Of a DNA stretch of 6,131 bases, positions 1 through 5,550 are shown piece by piece. A model generated the notes under the pieces. It saw only the letters and a program-made list of their open reading frames with translations. It ran no database searches and had not been told where the DNA came from. The stretch is taken from assembly GCA_023145535.1 (NCBI GenBank), contig JAGLDQ010000058.1, forward strand, positions 1-6,131. The letters are read 5' to 3'. This DNA comes from Cocleimonas sp. (GTDB lineage: Bacteria > Pseudomonadota > Gammaproteobacteria > Thiotrichales > Thiotrichaceae). How positions within the stretch are numbered: position 1 is the stretch's first letter; each line of letters starts with the position of its first letter. The translations under genes and the position numbers were made by a program.

Positions 1-348
1 TCGATGTTAGTAAAAGATGGCATCATCGACAAAATGTTTATCGAGCCAAACCAGCCAGGCGACCCCTTTGAAGTATCGGATGCAGATACTCTGCTTGAAT
101 ACATTGCACCCGATGCAGAGCGCCCTTTGAATGCCACTATCTTTACGCGTAAAGGCTGTCAATTTTGTGCTAAAGCAAAAGCAAAGCTAACCGAAAAAGG
201 CGTAGAATTTGAAGAATTAGTATTAGGTAAAGACTATACTGATGTGACCTTACGTGCCATCGCGGCGACTAGCTCTGTCCCGCAAGTTTTTATCGATGGG
301 GATTTAGTCGGTGGATCGGATGATTTAGAAGCATGGTTTGAAGCGTAA
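1..348 (+). CDS. Peroxiredoxin-glutaredoxin fusion peroxidase, 3' part (5'-truncated by window)
   Basis: This is the C-terminal part of a hybrid thiol peroxidase that reduces H2O2 and alkyl hydroperoxides in the cytoplasm using glutathione or a related thiol. The reading frame is open at the window edge, so the ATG at position 4 is internal: the text around it (SMLVKDG, then KMFIEP and DPFEVSDADT) is the end of a Prx5-type peroxiredoxin domain, whose peroxidatic cysteine lies upstream of the window. From about codon 43 after that Met begins a glutaredoxin domain (TIFTRKGCQFCAKAK), with active-site Cys at 157-159 and 166-168, and a TSSVP cis-proline at 280-282 followed by VFIDG and GGSDDL. Complete family members (Haemophilus PGdx, Chromatium GarB/GAP) are about 240 residues, so roughly half is present. 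The active site is CQFC rather than the usual CPFC or CPYC. It is followed by a glutathione-reductase family gene, its expected recycling partner. The family call is firm; whether the reductant is glutathione or glutathione amide is open. Confidence 0.93.
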   Translation, partial: SMLVKDGIIDKMFIEPNQPGDPFEVSDADTLLEYIAPDAERPLNATIFTRKGCQFCAKAKAKLTEKGVEFEELVLGKDYTDVTLRAIAATSSVPQVFIDGDLVGGSDDLEAWFEA

Positions 349-352
349 GATT

Positions 353-366
353 TTATTTTAAAATAA
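353..366. repeat. 14-bp AT-only perfect palindrome
   Basis: TTATTTTAAAATAA is a perfect palindrome lying four bases after the stop codon of the peroxidase gene. It contains only A and T, so it would form a very weak hairpin. Its T-runs are short, so it is a poor terminator. It could be an AT-rich protein site or chance in an AT-rich gap. Confidence 0.35.
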
Positions 367-390
367 TTTAATAGCAAAAAATTAACCACG

Positions 391-436
391 GAATACACAA
401 AAATTAATAGCGTGTATTTTCATGCTTTGTGTATTC
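391..436. repeat. Inverted repeat with two mutually exclusive hairpins between peroxidase and reductase genes
   Basis: An 11-base arm, GAATACACAAA (391-401), is perfectly complementary to TTTGTGTATTC (426-436), leaving a 24-base loop. C389-G438 and a G390-T437 wobble can extend the stem. Inside the loop GTGTATT (412-418) pairs perfectly with AATACAC (392-398), so a smaller hairpin with a 13-base loop competes for the same left arm. No T-run follows, so it is not a standard intrinsic terminator. It could control read-through or stability between the two genes, or be a remnant of a dispersed palindromic repeat: the left flank ACCACGGAATACAC resembles repeats I associate with environmental proteobacterial genomes (an impression, not a search result). 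Confidence 0.55.
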
Positions 437-462
437 TGGGTTCGCTACCTCTAAAAATCTAT

Positions 463-467
463 AAGGA
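463..467 (+). promoter_or_regulatory. Shine-Dalgarno site that sets the reductase start
   Basis: AAGGA ends seven bases before the ATG at 475. It supports that start over an in-frame GTG at 412, which lies inside the inverted repeat, has no ribosome site, and would add 21 residues that do not look like the family's N-terminus. Confidence 0.8.
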
Positions 468-474
468 AAACTAT

Positions 475-1833
475 ATGAGTAATCACTTTGATGTCATCGC
501 AATTGGCGCAGGTAGTGGTGGTCTTTCTATCGCAGAAAGAGCGGCCGCTTATGGTGCGAAAACAGCGGTTATTGAAGCCGGTGAACTAGGTGGGACTTGC
601 GTAAATGTTGGTTGCGTACCCAAGAAAGTGATGTGGTATGGTGCATCAGTAGCCCATGCGTTACAAGATGGCAAAGACTATGGTTTCGATGTCACTATTG
701 GCGATCTTAACTGGGAAAAACTAGTAACCAAAAGAGAGAATTTTATTGGGGGTATTATTGATTGGTATCAAGACTACTTAGTCGAGTCTAAAGTTGAAGT
801 CATCGAAGGTTTTGCCAAGTTTATTGATAATAAAACATTAGATGTTAATGGTGAGCAATATACCGCAGACCATATTGTTATCTCCACGGGTGGCCGCCCT
901 ATTTTGCCAAATGATATTGAAGGCGCTGAATACGGTTTAACCTCTGATGGCTTCTTTGAAGATTTAGATGAAGTTCAACCGAAAAAAGTAGTCGTTGTAG
1001 GCGGGGGGTATATCGCATTGGAATTTGCGATGTTAATGAATGGACTAGGTTCTGATGTTTCTGTTCTACACCAAGGCTGGCCAGTGATGGAAGGCTTTGA
1101 TTCTATGATTCAAACCACACTCCGCCGCCAAATGGAAACCGATGGTATCGATCTTAATGATGATGGCATCATAGAAAAAATAGAAAAAATTGCAGAGGAT
1201 AATCTTACAATACATTTTAAAGAGGGTCATCAGCTAACTAATGTAAATGCATTAATCTGGGCGATTGGACGTGTACCCAATACCGATAAGATAGGGCTTG
1301 AAAATACTAATGTCGCACTGACCGATCGTGGCATGGTAGTGGTTGATGATGAAGAAAAAACGACCGTTGATGGTATTTATGCTATAGGTGATATTATTGG
1401 CAAAGCACCCTTAACCCCCGTTGCTATTGCCGCAGGTAGACGTTTAGGTGATCGTCTCTATGGGGGGAAGCCCAATAGAAAAATGTCCTATGATAATATC
1501 GCAACCGTTATGTTTACCCACCCCCCAATTGGCACGATTGGTATGAGCGAAGAGAAAGCACGGGCTGAATATGGTGATGATGTTAAAATCTATAAAACAG
1601 ACTTTGTACCGCTTTATCATCAAATGACACGAAACAAAGTCAAAACAGCGATGAAGTTAGTGGTCTTAGGAGTGGAAGAAAAAATCATTGGTTGTCATAT
1701 TATGGGCTTGGGTGCGGATGAAATGTTACAAGGATTTGCCGTTGCTATTCGTATGGGCGCAACTAAAGAAGACTTTGATGATACCATTGCGATTCATCCT
1801 GTGAGTGCAGAAGAATTAGTGACCATGAAATAA
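475..1833 (+). CDS. gorA: Glutathione-reductase family disulfide reductase, probably NADH-preferring (glutathione amide reductase-like)
   Basis: This is a cytoplasmic FAD flavoenzyme of 452 residues (E. coli Gor has 450) that reduces glutathione-type disulfides with a nicotinamide nucleotide. The FAD-binding GAGSGG is at 11-16. The redox pair Cys42/Cys47 sits in GGTCVNVGCVPKK. The nucleotide-binding GGGYIALE is at 176-183, the second FAD motif (YAIGD) falls in the middle third, and the catalytic His441/Glu446 pair is in HPVSAEELVTMK. The start at 475 has a good ribosome site. Aligned without gaps to E. coli Gor as I remember it, the two arginines that bind the NADPH 2'-phosphate (Arg198, Arg204) are Gln200 and Glu206 here. 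At the glutathione site Glu21 replaces human Arg37, and Glu104 replaces a lysine. These changes match the NADH-dependent glutathione amide reductase (GarA) of Chromatium, whose gene also follows a peroxiredoxin-glutaredoxin fusion gene. The family is certain; the cofactor and substrate shift is inferred. The upstream peroxidase gene is likely co-transcribed. Confidence 0.95.
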   Translation: MSNHFDVIAIGAGSGGLSIAERAAAYGAKTAVIEAGELGGTCVNVGCVPKKVMWYGASVAHALQDGKDYGFDVTIGDLNWEKLVTKRENFIGGIIDWYQDYLVESKVEVIEGFAKFIDNKTLDVNGEQYTADHIVISTGGRPILPNDIEGAEYGLTSDGFFEDLDEVQPKKVVVVGGGYIALEFAMLMNGLGSDVSVLHQGWPVMEGFDSMIQTTLRRQMETDGIDLNDDGIIEKIEKIAEDNLTIHFKEGHQLTNVNALIWAIGRVPNTDKIGLENTNVALTDRGMVVVDDEEKTTVDGIYAIGDIIGKAPLTPVAIAAGRRLGDRLYGGKPNRKMSYDNIATVMFTHPPIGTIGMSEEKARAEYGDDVKIYKTDFVPLYHQMTRNKVKTAMKLVVLGVEEKIIGCHIMGLGADEMLQGFAVAIRMGATKEDFDDTIAIHPVSAEELVTMK

Positions 1834-1884
1834 TGCGTATAACAAATGGCAAATTCACTGTAATAGGATAAATAACTAACATCT

Positions 1885-1948
1885 CACAAAGAGGCAAAGT
1901 GGTCTGATAAATAATCAATGTTATTGGTCTCTATGTTGCTTCTTTGCG
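1885..1948. repeat. Long imperfect hairpin after the reductase gene, possible weak terminator
   Basis: CACAAAGAGGCA (1885-1896) pairs with TGCTTCTTTGCG (1937-1948), with one mismatch and one G-T wobble. Partial pairing continues inwards, and AATAA (1910-1914) with TTATT (1921-1925) closes a six-base loop. A run of seven T's follows at 1956-1962. The T-run is seven bases beyond the stem and the stem is interrupted, so termination would be weak. The CACAAAGAGGCAAAG arm also looks like a dispersed CGCAAAG-type repeat. It lies 51 bases after the reductase stop codon and before the rapA promoter, which is where a terminator would be expected. Confidence 0.4.
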
Positions 1949-1999
1949 AAAAATATTTTTTTGTCGTTCTTCACATAAGCAACGCAGAAACAATGCAAT

Positions 2000-2026
2000 T
2001 TGTTACTTTGAGTTTCCTTATATAAT
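2000..2026 (+). promoter_or_regulatory. Sigma70-like promoter for rapA
   Basis: A perfect -10 hexamer, TATAAT, is at 2021-2026. TTGTTA at 2000-2005 matches four of six bases of the -35 consensus, with a 15-base spacer, slightly short of the preferred 17. Transcription would start near 2033, giving a leader of about 60 bases before the rapA ATG at 2093. It is the best promoter match seen in the window. Confidence 0.6.
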
Positions 2027-2080
2027 CTGCTAGGTTAACGCCTTTTAAAATCGGTCATGTTTAAAGTAGATGACCAAAAA

Positions 2081-2087
2081 AGGAAGG
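2081..2087 (+). promoter_or_regulatory. Strong Shine-Dalgarno site that sets the rapA start
   Basis: AGGAAGG ends five bases before the ATG at 2093. An in-frame ATG at 2057 has no comparable site and would add 12 residues absent from known RapA proteins, so the 2093 start is preferred. Confidence 0.8.
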
Positions 2088-2092
2088 CGTTT

Positions 2093-4981
2093 ATGAGCAG
2101 GGAGTTTCATCGTGGACAGCGTTGGATTAGCAATACAGAATCTGAATTAGGCTTAGGCTTTGTAGAAAAAATAGAAGGTCGTCATGTTACCTTTGTTTTT
2201 CCTGCCGCAGATGAAACGCGTGTTTATGCGCTAGATAGCGCGCCACTCAGTCGTGTTAAATACCCTATTGATGAAAAAATAAAAACAGAATCAGGGATAA
2301 CAATGACCGTTGCTGAACACCTTGAGCATAATGGCTGCATTGTTTATCGAGGAAACGATGAAGAAGGAAAAGAAACCCATGTGCATGAGCTAGAGTTAAA
2401 TAGCTTTGCTCAATTCAGTCATCCGCATGATCGCCTCTTTGCCGGACAAATTGATAAAGACAGTTATTTCCGCCTGCGTGTGGAAACATTAGAGCATCAA
2501 CGTCGTCAACAAACATCCGACACTTATGGACTATCAGGCCCACGGGTTCAATTATTACCACATCAGTATTATATCGCGCATCAAGTTGCTTTACGTCATG
2601 CGCCCCGTGTTTTACTAGCCGATGAAGTAGGCTTAGGAAAAACCATTGAAGCGGGTTTGATTTTACATCAGCAATTACTAACAGAGCGGGTAAAGCGCGT
2701 GTTGATTGTTGTGCCAGAAAGCCTAATTCATCAATGGCTAGTGGAAATGATACGACGCTTTAATCTGCACTTCTCTATTTTAGATGCGGAGCGTTGTTTA
2801 ATTATAGAAGAAGCAGAAGAAATTAATCCCTTTGAATCAGCGCAACTTGCGCTGTGCAGTCTCTCCTTTTTAACTGAAAATCCACAACGATTAACCCAAG
2901 CAAAAAATGCCAAATGGGATTTAATGATCGTTGATGAAGCGCATCATTTGGCGTGGAGTGAAGCGGATGTTAGTGAGGAATATCAATGTATTGATTCTTT
3001 GGCACAACAGATTCCAGGCTTATTGCTGCTTACCGCCACACCCGAGCAGCTAGGGATTGAAAGTCACTTTGCACGCTTACGCTTATTAGACCCTAATCGC
3101 TTTTATGATTTAAAAACCTTTCAAGAAGAGCAAGAGCACTATCGCCCTGTGAATGAATTAGTGCAGGCATTATTAGATGATCCACAAAAAGCACAGCAAG
3201 ATGCGGGGCTTTTGACAGAGTTAGAAACGTATTTGGGTGAAAAAGTCATTGCAGAATTTGAGCATGCAGACGATGCTAAGGTAAGTGTTGAGCACTTAAT
3301 CCAAAGCTTATTAGATCGTCACGGCACAGGCCGTGTATTATTTCGCAACACGCGTGATGCGGTTGCAGGTTTTCCTAAAAGAAAGTTACACACATATCCA
3401 CTGACTTTTCCACAGGCTTATCAAGAAAATGTCGAATCTGATGATCTTTCTACGTTACTAAATGAAAAACTACACCCTGAAATGTTACACGTGAAAAATG
3501 ATGCATGGATAGAATTTGATCCACGAGTCGCATGGTTGGCAGATTGGTTAGCATCACATTGGGATGAAAAAGTCCTCTTGATTTGTGCTTATGCGGAAAC
3601 AGCGTTAGCGTTGGAATACTATGTCAAACTAAAAACTAGCTCGCGTGTTGCCGTATTCCACGAAAACCTAAACATTATTGAACGTGATCGGGCGGCGGCT
3701 TATTTTGCTGAAGAGGAAGACGGTGCAAATATCCTTATCTGTTCTGAAATTGGTAGTGAAGGTCGAAACTTCCAATTTGCACATCATTTAATTTTATTTG
3801 ATCTCCCCTTAAATCCTGATTTATTAGAGCAACGTATCGGACGACTTGATCGAATTGGTCAAACACAAACCATTCAGTTACATATTCCACATTTTGAAAC
3901 AGGCGCACAAGCGCGTTTAATGGAATGGTATAACACGGGTCTCAATGCCTTTTTACATGTTTGTTCCGTTGGGCATCGTATTTTTGAGCAAGTAGAATCG
4001 GAGTTAACCGAAGGTTTAATCACACAGGATGAGCGGACAGAGCAGAACTTTGATGATTTAGTTGAGCGCACTAAAATACTACGTGAAGATGCACTAGAGG
4101 CAATGCAACAAGGGAGAGATCGTTTATTAGAATTAAATTCTTGCCATACAGAACATGCGGCAGCCGTGATTGAAGAAGTGAACTTTTCGGCGAATGCACT
4201 CCTCTTATCGCGCTATATGGATAGTGTTTTTGACCTTACAGGCGTTGATCAACAGCCACAAAGTGCGGATTGTATTATCATAAAACCCACTGAGCATATG
4301 CAAGATGCCCATTTCCCTGGGCTTTCTGATCAAGGAATGACAGCAACCTACCAACGCATAACCGCTTTATCACGCGAAGATGTGCATTTTCTTACATGGG
4401 AGCACCCGATGGTCGTTGGCGCAATGGACATGGTGAGTAGTGGTGAGTTTGGTAATGCCACTTTCTGCGCCATTACATTGCCAAAAACATCTCCGCTACA
4501 ACTTAATGCAGGGACTCTATTATTAGAAGCTATTTTTAGCGTCAACTGCCCTGCTCCTAAGCATTTACAAATTCATCGTTACTTATCGGCCAATATGGTA
4601 CGCATATTAATAAGTAATACAGGTTTGGATTTAAGTGAGGCGTTATCACATCAAGAATTAAATGAACGCTCAGAGCGTGTGCGAAAACATACCGCCAATG
4701 AAATCATTCAGTATGCACGGGATGAAATTATGACCATGGTGGATAAAGCACAATTATTAGCAGAGCCGCAACAGCAAGCATTAATAACAGAAGCACTTAA
4801 AGTCACGGCTGAAGAAGTGCATGATGATAACGAACGTTTAAGTGCATTAGCAGAGGTCAATCCTAATATCAGGCAAGAAGAGATTGATCAGCTCGCCGTC
4901 GATGCTTTATTGTTAGATGATTATTTATCTTCAGCACAGTTAAGGCTAGATGCGATTCGGATTGCATTTGTGGCGGAGTAG
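2093..4981 (+). CDS. rapA: RNA polymerase-associated protein RapA (HepA), SWI2/SNF2-type ATPase
   Basis: RapA binds RNA polymerase and uses ATP to help recycle it after transcription, chiefly from stalled post-termination complexes. With the start at 2093 it has 962 residues (E. coli 968). The N-terminal Tudor-like region (about 1-105) opens with RGQRWISNTESELGLG, almost as in E. coli. The ATPase core carries Walker A DEVGLGKT at 177-184 (Lys183 falls at the E. coli number), DEAH at 281-284 and LLTATPEQLG shortly after. The C-terminal helicase lobe includes CSEIGSEGRNFQFA and QRIGRLDRIGQ (from 580). The rest is the RapA-specific C-terminal domain, with HFPGLSDQG, TWEHP and EVNPNIR signatures, ending RLDAIRIAFVAE. 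No key residue is missing and the frame is intact. It has its own promoter and looks monocistronic, as yjbQ faces it. In E. coli rapA lies near polB and rluA, so the neighbourhood here differs. I am confident in this assignment. Confidence 0.98.
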   Translation: MSREFHRGQRWISNTESELGLGFVEKIEGRHVTFVFPAADETRVYALDSAPLSRVKYPIDEKIKTESGITMTVAEHLEHNGCIVYRGNDEEGKETHVHELELNSFAQFSHPHDRLFAGQIDKDSYFRLRVETLEHQRRQQTSDTYGLSGPRVQLLPHQYYIAHQVALRHAPRVLLADEVGLGKTIEAGLILHQQLLTERVKRVLIVVPESLIHQWLVEMIRRFNLHFSILDAERCLIIEEAEEINPFESAQLALCSLSFLTENPQRLTQAKNAKWDLMIVDEAHHLAWSEADVSEEYQCIDSLAQQIPGLLLLTATPEQLGIESHFARLRLLDPNRFYDLKTFQEEQEHYRPVNELVQALLDDPQKAQQDAGLLTELETYLGEKVIAEFEHADDAKVSVEHLIQSLLDRHGTGRVLFRNTRDAVAGFPKRKLHTYPLTFPQAYQENVESDDLSTLLNEKLHPEMLHVKNDAWIEFDPRVAWLADWLASHWDEKVLLICAYAETALALEYYVKLKTSSRVAVFHENLNIIERDRAAAYFAEEEDGANILICSEIGSEGRNFQFAHHLILFDLPLNPDLLEQRIGRLDRIGQTQTIQLHIPHFETGAQARLMEWYNTGLNAFLHVCSVGHRIFEQVESELTEGLITQDERTEQNFDDLVERTKILREDALEAMQQGRDRLLELNSCHTEHAAAVIEEVNFSANALLLSRYMDSVFDLTGVDQQPQSADCIIIKPTEHMQDAHFPGLSDQGMTATYQRITALSREDVHFLTWEHPMVVGAMDMVSSGEFGNATFCAITLPKTSPLQLNAGTLLLEAIFSVNCPAPKHLQIHRYLSANMVRILISNTGLDLSEALSHQELNERSERVRKHTANEIIQYARDEIMTMVDKAQLLAEPQQQALITEALKVTAEEVHDDNERLSALAEVNPNIRQEEIDQLAVDALLLDDYLSSAQLRLDAIRIAFVAE

Positions 4982-5004
4982 CTGAGGGAAAACAGGAGGT
5001 TGAT

Positions 5005-5034
5005 ACCTGAATCTAGGCATGATGGGATTCAGGT
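5005..5034. terminator. Inverted repeat between convergent rapA and yjbQ, possible bidirectional terminator
   Basis: ACCTGAATC (5005-5013) and GATTCAGGT (5026-5034) form a perfect 9-bp stem with a 12-base loop. It sits 23 bases after the rapA stop and 12 bases after the yjbQ stop, where a shared terminator for two converging genes is expected. Neither strand has a proper T-run after the stem, so its strength as an intrinsic terminator is doubtful. Confidence 0.45.
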
Positions 5035-5046
5035 TATAGTAACAAA

Positions 5047-5466
5047 CTACTCTCCAGTAACCGTTACCGTGATATGCCGCTGAAATTGCCCTGTGCGATG
5101 CTCCCATAAAAATACCCCTTGCCATGTACCAAGTGCAGAGCGAGCATTGCTGACGGGAATGGTTATTTCTGTTTGGGTCAAGATGCTGCGGACATGCCCC
5201 GACATATCATCAATCCCTTCCAGAATATGTAAATATTCTGGATCGCCATCTGGTGCTAATCGGGAAAAAATAGTTTCTAAATCACGTCGTACATCAGGGT
5301 CTGCATTTTCAGTGATAATGAGCGAAGCGCTGGTGTGGTGGATAAAGAGATGGCATAAACCTGTTTGGATACCGCTTTCAGCGATAATCTGTTCAATATC
5401 TTGGGTGATATTGTAGGTATTACGTCCATTGGTTTGTGTGCTAAAGCGTTGTTGATCTAGTTTCAT
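5047..5466 (-). CDS. yjbQ: YjbQ family protein (UPF0047), secondary thiamine-phosphate synthase
   Basis: This 139-residue protein belongs to the single-domain YjbQ/UPF0047 family (E. coli YjbQ is about 138). The family's E. coli member has weak thiamine-phosphate synthase activity that can cover for loss of ThiE; its main natural role is unsettled. Family signatures are HHTSASLIITENADPDV at 43-59, HILEGIDDM at 80-88 with His91 following, TIPVSNAR at 102-109, and LGTWQGVFLWEHR at 112-124. The conserved His and Asp/Glu residues fit a metal-binding site. The usual NGRL before LGTWQG is NARS here, a small departure. The start is fixed: the codon two before the ATG is an in-frame TAA, no GTG or TTG follows early, and the N-terminus matches the family length. 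There is no Shine-Dalgarno sequence, and an extended -10 box lies just upstream, so translation is probably leaderless. It converges with rapA and diverges from ispG. Confidence 0.94.
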   Translation of the reverse strand: MKLDQQRFSTQTNGRNTYNITQDIEQIIAESGIQTGLCHLFIHHTSASLIITENADPDVRRDLETIFSRLAPDGDPEYLHILEGIDDMSGHVRSILTQTEITIPVSNARSALGTWQGVFLWEHRTGQFQRHITVTVTGE

Positions 5467-5472
5467 CGGTTA

Positions 5473-5499
5473 ATTTTAGCATATATCTGGGGGAGTCAT
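5473..5499 (-). promoter_or_regulatory. Extended -10 promoter for yjbQ, placed for a leaderless mRNA
   Basis: Read on the minus strand, TGCTAAAAT (5481 down to 5473) is an extended -10 element: TG, one base, then TAAAAT with five of six consensus bases. ATGACT (5499 to 5494) is a weak -35, four of six, with a 15-base spacer. Six bases separate the -10 from the A of the yjbQ ATG at 5466, so the expected transcription start is the start codon itself. Confidence 0.5.
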
Positions 5500-5530
5500 T
5501 TTTTCTGTTAATATTAATACCAATAATAAT
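5500..5530 (+). promoter_or_regulatory. AT-rich upstream region of ispG, probable but ill-defined promoter
   Basis: The stretch contains a perfect TTAATATTAA palindrome (5508-5517) and AATAAT elements at 5522-5527 and 5525-5530 that could act as a -10. TTTTTC at 5500-5505, with a 16-base spacer, is only a poor -35. Any ispG promoter must lie here or overlap the yjbQ promoter, because the genes diverge within 84 bases. The exact elements cannot be fixed by eye. Confidence 0.3.
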
Positions 5531-5550
5531 TAACTTATAGGCTCTTATCT

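Noticed and set aside
412..474. N-terminal extension of the reductase from an in-frame GTG at 412
   Set aside because: The extra residues lie in the inverted repeat, have no ribosome site and do not resemble the family; the ATG at 475 has AAGGA in front and puts the redox cysteines at 42 and 47, as in E. coli Gor.
2057..2092. Longer RapA starting at ATG 2057
   Set aside because: The ATG at 2093 has a strong AGGAAGG site, and with it Lys183 of the Walker A falls at the same number as in E. coli RapA; the extra 12 residues look like leader.
2731..4545. Three minus-strand frames of 60-65 codons inside rapA (2731-2913, 3874-4071, 4348-4545)
   Set aside because: They are antisense shadows of an intact RapA reading frame; the products are Cys/Ser/Lys-rich with no domain or ribosome site seen.
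5093..5416. 107-codon plus-strand reading frame opposite yjbQ
   Set aside because: It lies wholly antisense to a clear YjbQ family gene, and its product is Ser/Arg/Ile-rich with no recognisable family.
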